From JBBAEA01 sp041656175 (lineage in GTDB: Bacteria > Myxococcota_A > Bradymonadia > UBA4248), in the NCBI GenBank assembly GCA_041656175.1, contig JBBAEA010000049.1, forward strand, positions 1 through 22,409: 22,409 bases of DNA, given 5' to 3'. The notes under the pieces were generated by a model. It was given only the letters and a program-made list of their open reading frames with translations, did no database searches and was not told where the DNA came from. Position 1 is the first letter of the stretch; each line of letters opens with the position of its first letter. Both the position numbers and the translations under genes were made by a program. Shown here piece by piece: positions 6,815 to 15,217 of the stretch.

Positions 6815-8244
6815 AACTCGTCATTAAGGGCTTCGATCCTGTTTTGCTGTCTTCCCAATGGTATAAGTTTTTCTTTGAGTAGTGCATGGATTCTGGTGTT
6901 TTCTTTCAGTTCTTTCGTAGTCTGGAGCGCCGCGATATACGTTGCCATCTGCGTTTCAAATCGCGCGAGCGCTGCTCCGCTTAGTACATGTGAAGCCTTA
7001 GAATCTATAGAAAGTGGATCGATGTATTTTCCGTTTTTCTTCAAACCGAAGTGGAGGTGTGGCCCCGTCGAAATACCTGTATTTCCCAAATACGCAACGG
7101 TTTGACCCTGTTTTACGCGGCTACCTCTCTTAATCCCTGCAGCAAAACCTTTGAGGTGCGCCGAGTAGGATGTGTATCCGCGTTCATGCTCAATAACGAG
7201 TAAGTACCCATTGCCTCCCTTCCACGCCGCAAAGCTTACAACGCCGTCTGCGATCGCCATAATCGGCGTACCCGTCGGTCCAGCCCAGTCCACACCGTAG
7301 TGCGGGCGCACTCGCTTGAGTATGGGGTGCATACGCTTAAGATTGTACGGGCTAGTAATAACGCAACCCAGAACAGGCGCTTTTAAAAACGTTCGTTTAA
7401 GCGCTTGACCCGAAGGGGTATAAAACCCGCCTTCTTTTTCATCATCGAAATAAAAGGCCTGTAGGTCTTGGCTGCCATCACTGCGTTGGTAGCGCGCCGC
7501 CCAAACGCGTCCGTATTTATAAAACTTGCCATCCAAATACGTTTTATCAACCATGATTTGAAAGCGGTCTCCCGCTTGAGCTTGTGAACCAAAGTCTATG
7601 TCATAGATGAAAAGGCGCATAAAGTGGGTTGCCAACTCTCCTGACTCGCCTAGCTGCGTAAAAGCATTGAATAGTGAGCTCTGCAGTACCCCCTCGAAAA
7701 CCTCAGTTTCCGTCCGTGTCTGTATTTCGACTTTCTCCGAAATGTAAGTTTGGCCATCGAAGTGTGCGACATATTGTTCTTCAGCCGACGCGTTGTAGCT
7801 AAACTTAAGAACCTTGCGGTCTTCATCAATAACGATCTCATAGTGGTCACCAGGTTTAGAGCGTTTAAAGTCAAAAACCTTGGACATGGAAGCTATGAGC
7901 GGGTGGATGTCTTTAGGATCGAGACCCTTATTTTTTAGCGCAACAAACAGAGTTTGGTTTCTACTAACGCGTCCTTTAATAAGGAAGGGGTCTTCAACTT
8001 GCTCTAGCTCGTTGCTGCTTTCTTGTTCCTGTTCAGGGAGCACTTGGCGAATGAGCTCGGCCTCGCTCCAATCAGGCATACCAAATGCCTCGATATGTGG
8101 CGCTGATTCCGGGATGTCGTCTTTTCCATGCGGCCAAGTTACAAATACAATAATGGCCACAACGGCTGCGAAAATCGCCAAGACTATCCACGCTGGACGC
8201 CTTTTCGTGGCGCTGTTGTGGAATTGTAGTGGAGCTTTTGACAT
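6811..8244 (-). CDS. M23 (LytM-type) peptidoglycan endopeptidase, MepM-like
   Basis: This 477-residue membrane-anchored zinc endopeptidase is expected to cleave peptide cross-links in peptidoglycan. Residues about 18-37 (PAWIVLAIFAAVVAIIVFVTW) form an N-terminal membrane helix. Residues about 86-165 resemble the LysM/OapA-like inhibitory and binding domain of MepM and Csd3 (RNQTLFVALKNKGLDPKDI, FDFKRSKPGDHYEIVID). The middle region (about 180-270) is the second N-terminal domain of that family. The M23 domain spans about 295-412. It keeps all expected zinc and catalytic residues: H315 and D319 in HYGVD, H363 in SAHL, and H396 and H398 in GPHLHF. A helical tail of about 60 residues follows. 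It lies 23 bp after recN and overlaps the next membrane-protein gene by 4 bases, so all three probably form one transcript. Confidence 0.92.
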   Translation of the reverse strand: MSKAPLQFHNSATKRRPAWIVLAIFAAVVAIIVFVTWPHGKDDIPESAPHIEAFGMPDWSEAELIRQVLPEQEQESSNELEQVEDPFLIKGRVSRNQTLFVALKNKGLDPKDIHPLIASMSKVFDFKRSKPGDHYEIVIDEDRKVLKFSYNASAEEQYVAHFDGQTYISEKVEIQTRTETEVFEGVLQSSLFNAFTQLGESGELATHFMRLFIYDIDFGSQAQAGDRFQIMVDKTYLDGKFYKYGRVWAARYQRSDGSQDLQAFYFDDEKEGGFYTPSGQALKRTFLKAPVLGCVITSPYNLKRMHPILKRVRPHYGVDWAGPTGTPIMAIADGVVSFAAWKGGNGYLLVIEHERGYTSYSAHLKGFAAGIKRGSRVKQGQTVAYLGNTGISTGPHLHFGLKKNGKYIDPLSIDSKASHVLSGAALARFETQMATYIAALQTTKELKENTRIHALLKEKLIPLGRQQNRIEALNDEL

Positions 8245-8267
8245 GATACCAACCAGAAAAATAGCCG

Positions 8268-9980
8268 CTACTCGCTGTTACCGCTCTGTGCTCTCGCCGT
8301 GCTAGCGGCCTTTCGCGCTTGCAGCAAAAGATCCGCCGCGTGGGCAAGTGTTTTTTCGCTAACATGAACGCCACCAAGCATACGTGCAATTTCTTGCACG
8401 CGTTGCTCAGCGCTCAACTCCACAATAGTCGATAATGTGCGATCATCAACCACCGACTTGGAAACTTGGAAGTGTTGCTCTGCGTAGCAGGCTATAGAGG
8501 CGAGGTGCGTGATGCAAATCACTTGTTTATGGAGGCTGACCTCTTTGAGCGCGTTTGCGACAAATGAAGCCGTCATCCCCCCTATCCCTGCGTCCACCTC
8601 GTCAAAAACGTAGACCCCCACGTTATCCTTATTCACAAGAACGCGCTTAAATGCAAGTAAAACTCTTGATAGTTCACCTCCAGAAGCGATTTTTGCCAAT
8701 GGTTTCGGCGCTTCCCCTAGGTTTGGTGCAAGAAAAAACTCTACCCTATCAAATCCATCCGCGCGCAAATCCTCCTCCCCTTGCCCTGCTTCACAATTCA
8801 CGTGGATGCTCGCGTTCTGCATCGCGAGTTCTTGCAAGATTTCGGACGCCTTCACGCCGAGCAATTCTCCCGACTTCAGCCTTTTTTCGTGCAAACTATT
8901 GGCCAGAATCAACAATTTTTCGCTTATGCTTTGACGCTGTTTAATGATGTCTCGCAATCGCTCATCGGTTAGCGCCAAGCCTTCCCGCTCCTCTCGTAGC
9001 TGCGCGAGCAAAGCGGGCAACTCATCGGCGGTACGAGCAAACTTGCGTTTGAGTTTATCAATCGTCTGAAGTCGCGAGTGCAAGGCATCTATTTTTTGGG
9101 GGTTGTACTCCATCGGCGCGATCCCTCTCAGCTCGTGTACAGCATCTTGCATAAGGATTTGCGCTTGCGTAAGCGAATCCACAATCGCCGTGAGCTGCGG
9201 TAGCATCGCCTTGGCTCGCTTCAAGTCTCCCAGTAACAGCGAAATCTCTGATAACAGATCGCCGTCCTGATCATAGAGGCGCTGTAAACTTGCATTGATG
9301 ACTTTTTGTATACTCTCGGCGTGAGTTAGCTGCTGTAATTCCTCTTCAAGTTCTTTCTCTTCACCCTGTTTGGGCGCATGCTTACTCAGTTCCTCAATTT
9401 GGAAATCCAAGTAATCCATGCGCTTTGCCCTCTCGCTTAGCTGCGTTTGTAGTCGTTCTTGCTCGGATTTCAAGTCGCTGTACTTCTTATAAAGCGCTTG
9501 ATAATCCGCAAGTTGCCCCCCAATCTCTGCAAATCTATCTAAAATGCCTAGGTGGCGCCCAGCATCTAGTAAGCCCACATGCTCATGTTGGCCGCTAATG
9601 TCCATGACCGTAGCCATCGTTTCACGTAGCACCGCGAGCGTTTGTAGCGACCCATTAATATAGATACGACTTCGTCCACTACTTTGTATAACGCGTCGCA
9701 CGATAAAAGAGCCTTCATCTAATTCCAATCCCAAAGCTTGGATACACGTGCAAGCGGGCGAATCGTCATCAACACAGAAAACCGCTTCGACAACGGCTTC
9801 TGGCGCCCCTCTACGCACAAAGTCCGCACTTGCCTTTGCTCCTAAAATGAGCTTTAGCGCATTAATAATGATGGACTTTCCCGCGCCTGTTTCGCCAGTA
9901 ATGACCACCAAGGCTTGATTTAAGTTGAGCTCAAGCTGCGAAACGATAACGAAGTCTTTGATCGATAATGTTGTTAGCAT
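8268..9980 (-). CDS. recN: DNA repair protein RecN
   Basis: This is a 570-residue SMC-like ATPase that acts in double-strand break repair by recombination. It has all family hallmarks at the expected places: Walker A GETGAGKS at residues 29-36, the RecN-type Q-loop region SGQHEHVGLLD, a long central coiled coil (about 155-370), the ABC signature SGGELSRV (about 430-437), Walker B VYVFDEVDAGIGG (about 460-472), and the H-loop segment ICITHLASIAC. Length agrees with the Escherichia coli protein (about 553). Translation starts at the ATG at 9978-9980, within 4 residues of the conserved LSIKDFVIV strand. The ribosome binding site is weak. No LexA-type box is obvious upstream. It is the first gene of a probable three-gene reverse-strand operon. 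Confidence 0.96.
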   Translation of the reverse strand: MLTTLSIKDFVIVSQLELNLNQALVVITGETGAGKSIIINALKLILGAKASADFVRRGAPEAVVEAVFCVDDDSPACTCIQALGLELDEGSFIVRRVIQSSGRSRIYINGSLQTLAVLRETMATVMDISGQHEHVGLLDAGRHLGILDRFAEIGGQLADYQALYKKYSDLKSEQERLQTQLSERAKRMDYLDFQIEELSKHAPKQGEEKELEEELQQLTHAESIQKVINASLQRLYDQDGDLLSEISLLLGDLKRAKAMLPQLTAIVDSLTQAQILMQDAVHELRGIAPMEYNPQKIDALHSRLQTIDKLKRKFARTADELPALLAQLREEREGLALTDERLRDIIKQRQSISEKLLILANSLHEKRLKSGELLGVKASEILQELAMQNASIHVNCEAGQGEEDLRADGFDRVEFFLAPNLGEAPKPLAKIASGGELSRVLLAFKRVLVNKDNVGVYVFDEVDAGIGGMTASFVANALKEVSLHKQVICITHLASIACYAEQHFQVSKSVVDDRTLSTIVELSAEQRVQEIARMLGGVHVSEKTLAHAADLLLQARKAASTARAQSGNSE

Positions 9981-10066
9981 ATTTTATTAGCAAAAACCTT
10001 TGCATTTACCATGTAAGAGCATCGCGCGACTAAGTTTCCTTACTTTGCTCTAGCTATTTTTTGATC

Positions 10067-10141
10067 GTTTTTGCATTAAGCAGGGGCCGGTTTGAAAACC
10101 AAGGGCAGGTATGAAACCTGCCCCTACTGTTTTTGCATTAA
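10067..10141. repeat. Palindromic insert flanked by 17-bp direct repeats
   Basis: GTTTTTGCATTAA occurs at 10067-10079 and again at 10129-10141; extended to 17 bases the copies differ at one position. Between them are two hairpins, GGTTT (10089-10093) with AAACC (10096-10100) and GGGCAGGT (10103-10110) with ACCTGCCC (10116-10123). An alternative outer pairing is AGGGGC (10082-10087) with GCCCCT (10120-10125). It lies between recN and the upstream Cys-rich gene. On the reverse strand the larger hairpin could end the latter's transcript, although no T-run follows directly. Confidence 0.6.
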
Positions 10142-10169
10142 TCAGAGCATCCCTAGGTATAATATATCA

Positions 10170-13100
10170 TTACGGCGCATTTTTATCGCAGGATAATTCT
10201 GAAATAACGAAATTATTCTTACTATGACCAACGAACAAATTAGGCTTACTTTGCACTGGGGTCATATACGCATAGGGAATTTCAACAGCGCTTTCATAGC
10301 TAATGGCGTTTTCCATGCTTAAGCGTTCTAAATTGATGCTAATTTTTACAGCATAAGACTTGGATGCGGCTTCAAAGAAGAGCAAAGCCTCCGTATCTGT
10401 GTACATGTGTAGGCTCATACTTGTCATGCTTCTGAGTAATTCTTCATTTTCAAGCATACCAGATTTCATAGCAACTACTTCGGTGCTCAAGATCGTAGAG
10501 TCTAGGTACTTTATGCTGATATGATTGAGTGCTATTTTTGGCAAAGCGGCTTCATTCTCCTTCCAAACAGTGAGCACAATACCGCGGCTTGAGCCAAATA
10601 ATGCGTTGGCTTTCTCGTTGTCAAAAGCTTTAAACGTCGTGAATGTTGTGTCCATTAAATAACCATTATCTAGTGAAGTCTCTACCAGAGTCGCATCGTC
10701 ATCCATTATTGTTGTTGGCATCTTAAATGTATCTAAAACTACCGAAGCCTTATACGGAGAGTTTTTTGCTGCCTTAAGGAACAAAGAGCCATGACGCCCC
10801 TTATTATCTTTGGTATCGACGTTATACACTGAATATAAGGACAAGCGTATTTCAGCCACATCCTGTGGTTTAGGATTTATTTTTTGGTTTGTTATAAGAG
10901 CATAACCAATCTGTCTATCAAAGAGCTTTGTCTTTAAGTCCAATGCATTTTCGATAATGTAATCATCATCCTTGTAGTGTACAAAGGGTCCGACGGAGTA
11001 GCGATCACTACTCGCGGAGCTCTCTCCCTCGCCTGTTCCTGCGAACGACGCCGTAAAGTAAGTCAATTCTAGTCGCATTGTGGCAATTGTCCCTACGTTT
11101 ACAGGGCTAGCGCTACCGTGAACTTCCTGTTGCCTGCGATAGCTGATATGTATTTGATTAGGACAAACGATTTTAGCGTTACTCTCGTAGATTTTACATG
11201 TTGGCGTAGGTGGCAGCATGTCGATATCAAAGGACTGCACGGGCCCAGCTAAAAGTCTGTCTGTTGCGTCTTTCCCAAAGATATTCGGACAGTTATATGC
11301 ATTAGCTTTACACTCTGTTTCAAAGTTTCCTAATTCTTCGACGCAGCTTAAGCAGGCTTCAACATAATTCAAAGATTGTGTTGGGAACTCCAATTTATTT
11401 ACACTTGCCGTGTTCGTAATGGAAATATCCTGAGAAACGAGAGCGCTGGTGTCGCCTGTTTCTATTTTATATACTCTGTAGTAAAGTTCATCATAAGCAG
11501 CTTGGTATTCAGTAATAAGCGGTATGGACGGTTCCACACTCTCATCGGCGTATAATACAGCAGGATTGGCGAGCGGTGCTACACCAGTGGGAGGGTTCTG
11601 TTTTCCGTGTTGTTTGTCTTTATTGACAGGCGACGTTTTGATATAGAAGGCAATTAAATAATGCTCGTAACTCGGAACATAACCACTATTATCTTCTACC
11701 CTGTAGTACATAAGTTTAGGTTTTTTAAGCGAATAAATTCTATTGAGTGGTATTTTATTATCGCTTATGGTGTGGTACACTCGGGTAAGTCCATCCATGG
11801 TAGTCCCTGTTTTATCTGACTGAATACTAAAGGTATTGCCTTCAGTTATAAAACCTTCTTCATTGTAGGGCATTATTTTTAGGCGAAGTCCTGTAGTCGT
11901 ATCGGCGGCGGCTCCATGAACTGTTGAATAATTGTTGTTGACTAAAACTGCACATGGGGCGCCTTCGGTATTGCCTTGGCAGACGGTTTCTTCTGTATAG
12001 AGGGTTGCCATGTATTTAACGTCTTTAATTTCAAAAGAAACTAGATCATAGTCAAAGTTATCGTTGTAAACTTTTTCATGTTCTTCGATAGGGTTTAAAT
12101 TATCTAAGTTTTTTAAATCATTCTCGAATTCGAATTCATCTACAACTCCGTCGCAGTTATTATCTATTCCATCGCAGAGTCCAAACTTGCTCGGATCGGG
12201 GTTAAGCGCTTCCGTAACACTGCACCGCAAACCACTTTCCGAACAAACGTTCCAGCCCATTTTCTTACAAGCTCCCACGCCGACGCTACATTCGCTAAGC
12301 AATTGCTTCTCATCTACTTCGACCTGCACATCACAGAATCTTCCCTCTAAATCGGAATAACAAGACTCTAATATTTTTCCATCGCACAATACATTACCAT
12401 CATCATCGGTTTTCCAGCTACAATGTACTTTTAAATTTGACTGTTCTGTCGACTCGCATTCGGCTCCTAAACTTTCACAATTACTTTTATGTACATCTAT
12501 CAGTTTTTCTATTTGTTTGAAACACAAGTCGCGGCTGAAGCTTTGAATTTTCAACCTATCTGTTGGACAGAAGTCTGTATACGCTTGTTCATAAATTCTT
12601 CTAAGAGAGGCGGTGCAGTAAGCTAAATTCCCAGGTTCTGGTTTTGAGAGGACATCGCGTAAAGGCGATTTATTATCGGGCGCTCCCATATTATCAAAGC
12701 TATGACAGGCTTGTAATAAGGACAAGTCACAAGAAGCGCCATGGTAACGGATTCCCTCTTTTTCACAATTTACAATAATGTCTTTATCGCATTTTTTGAG
12801 TGAATCGCACTCGATGCCTGATATATTTTTCTTGTACAGCTCTATATCGCGATTGATGCTTTTGTCACAAGAAGCTAAAGTATCGCCTGATAAACAATCG
12901 CGTACAAGCTCAAGATTGTCTTGTGTGATTTGATACTTGTTTTTACAGTAATTAAGTAATTTCGTGTCTTGGCTCTTTAATGAAAATGCCGCGACGCAGC
13001 AAATCGGAGAAATATCATGAGTTTCTAGCTTACAGCATTGCGAAAACTTATCTTCTTGGATATCCTCTAGTTCATACAAATCCTCTAACTTGCATGCAAT

Positions 13101-13460
13101 GCAGTAACCCTCCGCGCGCGAACACTGAGCTTCAGCATCGGTACAGCTTGAACTCTTCAACAAAAATCCAGTTGGACAACTCAATTTCCCCTTGATGCAG
13201 CCCGACCAGCGTCCGTTTTCTAGGCACTCCTCTTCCTCAAGGCTACAGCCTTCATCGCATTGCCGCTTTTCACCTACAGTGCATTCGCGAAGTGGTAAGC
13301 CACAGGTCCTAACACCATCTCCGTAGTCGTTACATGCCATTCCAGTTTTGCAATCACTATCTTGCTTACAGCCTTCGTACACTAACGTGCATTGCAAAAG
13401 AGAAAGAGCCAAGAGGCAGATGGGAAAGAATAAAAATAAATTCATTTGACGGTGCTGCAT
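10170..13460 (-). CDS. Large cysteine-rich exported protein with MopE-type metal-binding motif
   Basis: This 1096-residue exported protein starts at the ATG at 13458-13460. An in-frame TTG at 13470-13472 is rejected because the ribosome binding site GAGGA overlaps it and sits 5 bases before the ATG. Residues about 7-20 are a hydrophobic signal core ending LSLLQC; Gln just before Cys makes this an atypical lipobox, so lipid anchoring is possible but unsure. The first ~430 residues are packed with cysteines, including CC pairs. At about 430 comes LCDGIDNNCDGVVDE, the MopE-like motif of delta-type secreted proteins, thought to bind copper or calcium. The remaining ~650 residues are beta-rich with few cysteines and no family I recognise. 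It is a single-gene unit with its own promoter candidate. A surface or matrix role is inferred. Confidence 0.85.
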   Translation of the reverse strand: MQHRQMNLFLFFPICLLALSLLQCTLVYEGCKQDSDCKTGMACNDYGDGVRTCGLPLRECTVGEKRQCDEGCSLEEEECLENGRWSGCIKGKLSCPTGFLLKSSSCTDAEAQCSRAEGYCIACKLEDLYELEDIQEDKFSQCCKLETHDISPICCVAAFSLKSQDTKLLNYCKNKYQITQDNLELVRDCLSGDTLASCDKSINRDIELYKKNISGIECDSLKKCDKDIIVNCEKEGIRYHGASCDLSLLQACHSFDNMGAPDNKSPLRDVLSKPEPGNLAYCTASLRRIYEQAYTDFCPTDRLKIQSFSRDLCFKQIEKLIDVHKSNCESLGAECESTEQSNLKVHCSWKTDDDGNVLCDGKILESCYSDLEGRFCDVQVEVDEKQLLSECSVGVGACKKMGWNVCSESGLRCSVTEALNPDPSKFGLCDGIDNNCDGVVDEFEFENDLKNLDNLNPIEEHEKVYNDNFDYDLVSFEIKDVKYMATLYTEETVCQGNTEGAPCAVLVNNNYSTVHGAAADTTTGLRLKIMPYNEEGFITEGNTFSIQSDKTGTTMDGLTRVYHTISDNKIPLNRIYSLKKPKLMYYRVEDNSGYVPSYEHYLIAFYIKTSPVNKDKQHGKQNPPTGVAPLANPAVLYADESVEPSIPLITEYQAAYDELYYRVYKIETGDTSALVSQDISITNTASVNKLEFPTQSLNYVEACLSCVEELGNFETECKANAYNCPNIFGKDATDRLLAGPVQSFDIDMLPPTPTCKIYESNAKIVCPNQIHISYRRQQEVHGSASPVNVGTIATMRLELTYFTASFAGTGEGESSASSDRYSVGPFVHYKDDDYIIENALDLKTKLFDRQIGYALITNQKINPKPQDVAEIRLSLYSVYNVDTKDNKGRHGSLFLKAAKNSPYKASVVLDTFKMPTTIMDDDATLVETSLDNGYLMDTTFTTFKAFDNEKANALFGSSRGIVLTVWKENEAALPKIALNHISIKYLDSTILSTEVVAMKSGMLENEELLRSMTSMSLHMYTDTEALLFFEAASKSYAVKISINLERLSMENAISYESAVEIPYAYMTPVQSKPNLFVGHSKNNFVISELSCDKNAP

Positions 13461-13509
13461 AACATTCCTCAATGTCTATCTTAAGCCGCGCGCAAAACAC
13501 AGCAAGCGC

Positions 13510-13538
13510 ATCATAGAGACATTATGAGAAAATTACAA
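13510..13538 (-). promoter_or_regulatory. Candidate sigma70-type promoter for the Cys-rich protein gene
   Basis: On the reverse strand TTGTAA (complement of 13533-13538) and TATGAT (complement of 13510-13515) are separated by exactly 17 bases. They lie about 50 bases before the chosen ATG at 13460, giving a normal short leader. Confidence 0.55.
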
Positions 13539-13602
13539 CACCCCACAGACTTTGCAGTATAAAGAACTGCGTTTTGCTCGGCGCTAAGGAGATTCTGATT
13601 CA

Positions 13603-13620
13603 TTGGGGCTACCGCCCCAA
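13603..13620. repeat. Short GC hairpin
   Basis: TTGGGGC (13603-13609) and GCCCCAA (13614-13620) pair perfectly around TACC. There is no T-run, so a terminator role is doubtful. It marks the left edge of the composite repeat zone. Confidence 0.5.
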
Positions 13621-13648
13621 ACCCTGTCTTTGGGCTTTCGCACTTGGA

Positions 13649-13776
13649 ACCCGTTTTTTCTTTGTCATTTTGCGCGTCTTCGTCGTCAGCGGCGTCGCTC
13701 AGCTCAGTCACGACCCGTTTTTTCTTTGCAATTTTGGCCTATTTCGTCGTCGGCGGCGTCGTTTGGCGCGGTCACG
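13649..13776. repeat. Two tandem copies of a 64-bp unit
   Basis: Positions 13649-13712 and 13713-13776 align without gaps at about 51 of 64 positions. Both begin ACCCGTTTTTTCTTTG and end GTCACG. The second copy continues into the block repeated in inverted orientation at 20940-21083. In reverse translation both copies give a similar acidic peptide (D-A-A-D-D-E, Q-N, K-E-K-T-G) but in different frames, since 64 is not a multiple of 3. Confidence 0.7.
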
Positions 13777-13860
13777 ACCTCTAGGTCGTTCCCTTGCCGC
13801 ACTCCTTGCCTCATAGAGCTAGGCTCAAAATGGCAAAGAAAAGCGTATTTTGTTTTCTTA
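13718..13860 (+). repeat. Composite inverted repeat, left copy
   Basis: Positions 13718-13812 are an exact reverse complement of 20989-21083 (95 bp without a difference). The match continues to about 13860 with four mismatches and one single-base gap. Inside is a small palindrome, ACGACCT (13774-13780) with AGGTCGT (13783-13789). The partner lies 7.2 kb away in the opposite orientation, next to the AAA-protein gene. No gene is evident across the zone 13539-14055 on either strand; long frames there are low-complexity by-products of the repeats. Confidence 0.9.
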
Positions 13861-13993
13861 TTTTCTTCTTACTTTCTTTCTTTTCTAGAACTAGGCTCAA
13901 AATGGCAAAGAAAAGCGTATTTTGTTTTCTTATTTTTTTTCTTTTTCTTCGTTCCTTGCCTCCTAGAATCCGCATCAAAATGGCAAAGAAGAG
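13814..13993 (+). repeat. Three spaced direct repeats of a 30-51-bp module
   Basis: The 51-bp stretch 13814-13864 recurs at 13886-13936 with one difference (72-bp period). A shorter, more divergent copy lies at 13964-13993. Each begins TAGA, then GC(T/A)TCAAAATGGCAAAG. The spacers are pyrimidine-rich. The same module occurs in reverse orientation at about 20753-20794, 20815-20840 and 20953-20995. Confidence 0.75.
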
Positions 13994-14130
13994 ATGTTTT
14001 TCTTAACAAGTTTGAGCCGCTAACCCCGATAATACAAGACTTTCTTAAATTTTAGGGCTGGCAATTTTGAGTATAGCGTGGAGGGATGCTTTGAATTGCT
14101 AGCGTCATTTCGTTTATTTGCAAATCCCTG

Positions 14131-14275
14131 GGGGGTAGCCAAAGATCAGCTGAAAAAGTCGCTTAAAGACGCACGCCTTGCGCTGGATGAGCGTCTAGCA
14201 AATACAGCTCAAGGCGTAGCGGCTTTTGGCGAATTTTGAAGCAAGCTTTGGCGTAGGGGGGCAAAGAAGCCCCCA
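14131..14275. repeat. Large palindromic intergenic element, copy 2
   Basis: GCCAAAG (14138-14144) pairs with CTTTGGC (14246-14252), AAAAGTCGCT (14154-14163) with AGCGGCTTTT (14218-14227, one G-T pair), and ACGCCTTGCGCTG (14173-14185) with CAGCTCAAGGCGT (14205-14217, one mismatch). A G/C hairpin follows at about 14255-14275. The outer arms (GGGGTAGCC, AAGATCA, GAAAA at left; AAGCTT, GGCG, CCCCCACC at right) match the element at 299-450. The centre differs in sequence but still folds, which suggests selection for structure or repeated exchange of the core. It lies about 125 bp upstream of yqeY. Confidence 0.7.
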
Positions 14276-14399
14276 CCAAAGAATGCAATTTTTTCGTTCA
14301 AATAGTGCGTCTATGTGGCATATCGCGTAGTTTTTCGCTATAGAAGCATGGGGCTTTGTAGAGTGCGGGGGGGCAAAACTTGCTGAGGAGTGAATTTGG

Positions 14400-14852
14400 A
14401 TGACAACTATAAATGATGTACATGAGCAAATTGTTGCGGCGATGAAGTCGAAGGATGCGCGACGCCGGGACGCGCTGCGCTTGATTTTGAACGCGTTGAA
14501 GGTGGCTGAGAAGGAGGCGCGGGCGGAGTTGACGGCGGAGGCGGAGGTCGAGGTTTTGAGCCGGGAGGCAAAGAAGCGTCGGGAGGCGATGGAGTCGTAT
14601 GAGGCTGCGGGGAGGGCAGAGCGAGTGGCGCAAGAGCGCTATGAGTTGGGTTTGATTCAGGAGTTTTTGCCTAAGGCCTTCAGTGAGTCGGAAGTGCGGG
14701 CAAAGATTGCGGAGCTTGTGCAGAGTTTGGAGGTGAAGTCCAAGAAGCAAGCAGGTTTGGTGATGAAAAACTTGTCGCCCATACTGAAGGGACGCTTTGA
14801 TGGGCGGCAGGCCAAGGCGTTGGTAGATGATGCTCTTAAGGATTTAGACTAG
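14400..14852 (+). CDS. yqeY: GatB/YqeY-domain protein
   Basis: This 150-residue, mostly helical protein is of the YqeY family, related to the tail domain of GatB (the glutamyl-tRNA amidotransferase subunit). The family is widespread; its members are thought to bind tRNA or assist aminoacyl-tRNA metabolism, but the exact role is not settled. Conserved features seen are MKSKDARRRDALRLILNALK near the start, R-R-E-A-M-E-S-Y-E-A-A-G-R in the middle, E-x-x-L-I-Q-E-F-L-P-K, and the C-terminal G-x-V-M-K-x-L-S-P-x-L-K-G-R-F-D-G-R-Q pattern. Length is typical (about 147-152). GAGGAG (14385-14390) lies 9 bases before the ATG. The gene is unusually rich in GCG, GAG and TTG codons compared with neighbours, though the G-rich strand bias may simply reflect its Ala/Glu content. 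It appears to be transcribed alone. Confidence 0.9.
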   Translation: MTTINDVHEQIVAAMKSKDARRRDALRLILNALKVAEKEARAELTAEAEVEVLSREAKKRREAMESYEAAGRAERVAQERYELGLIQEFLPKAFSESEVRAKIAELVQSLEVKSKKQAGLVMKNLSPILKGRFDGRQAKALVDDALKDLD

Positions 14853-15217
14853 CTGCTTGCTACATGTAGGCATCTCAACTACATAATAAAATCAATAGCT
14901 TAGCGCATATGAATGATTGACTTCAAAGCGTCAGACGATTAGTTTATAGAGTTGTGTGATTGCGCATGGAGGCGCGTCGTGCTTTGATTTTATAGGCGAT
15001 CTTTTTTGCATAGCTAAGTTGCTTGGCAGCTGTAGCTTGTTATTTGCGTTGCTTAAATTTTCTTTTGTGTTTTGTGCTAGGGTGTAAGGATTTTACTTTA
15101 TCGCTAAGTGTTTGTTTAAACTAAGCTCGTTAATGATGTTCTTGCGTAAGGGGCTTAGGTTATTTGTTGAGTGTTGACGTTTTTTGCGTCTGGGTTTTTC
15201 CCGTTTGGAGGTTGGTT
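14853..15217. other. Intergenic region with a long-range inverted repeat
   Basis: No gene is visible on either strand. ATAAAATCAA (14886-14895) and TTGATTTTAT (14984-14993) are perfect complements about 90 bases apart and could close a large RNA or DNA loop. The stretch 15050-15200 is T-rich and should hold the promoter of the lipoprotein gene, but no unambiguous -35/-10 pair was found. GGAG at 15207-15210 is its ribosome binding site. Confidence 0.4.

Noticed and set aside
13511..13711. 66-codon reverse frame with acidic D-A-A-D-D-E segment
   Set aside because: It spans the 64-bp repeat and the promoter of the Cys-rich gene. The repeat copies fall in different frames, so coding constraint is unlikely.
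13649..13993. CRISPR array
   Set aside because: Repeats are few, of several different lengths, diverged, and the intervals are not unique spacers; no cas gene is nearby.
13574..14055. Overlapping forward frames of 70-150 codons (Phe/Arg/Ser-rich)
   Set aside because: They are built entirely of repeat modules, with repeated phrases in several frames and no usable start context; they are by-products of the repeats.
15164..15217. Upstream TTG start extending the mosaic lipoprotein by 18 residues
   Set aside because: The extension has no ribosome binding site and would put a Trp/Phe-rich stretch before the signal peptide; ATG at 15218 has GGAG at the right distance.
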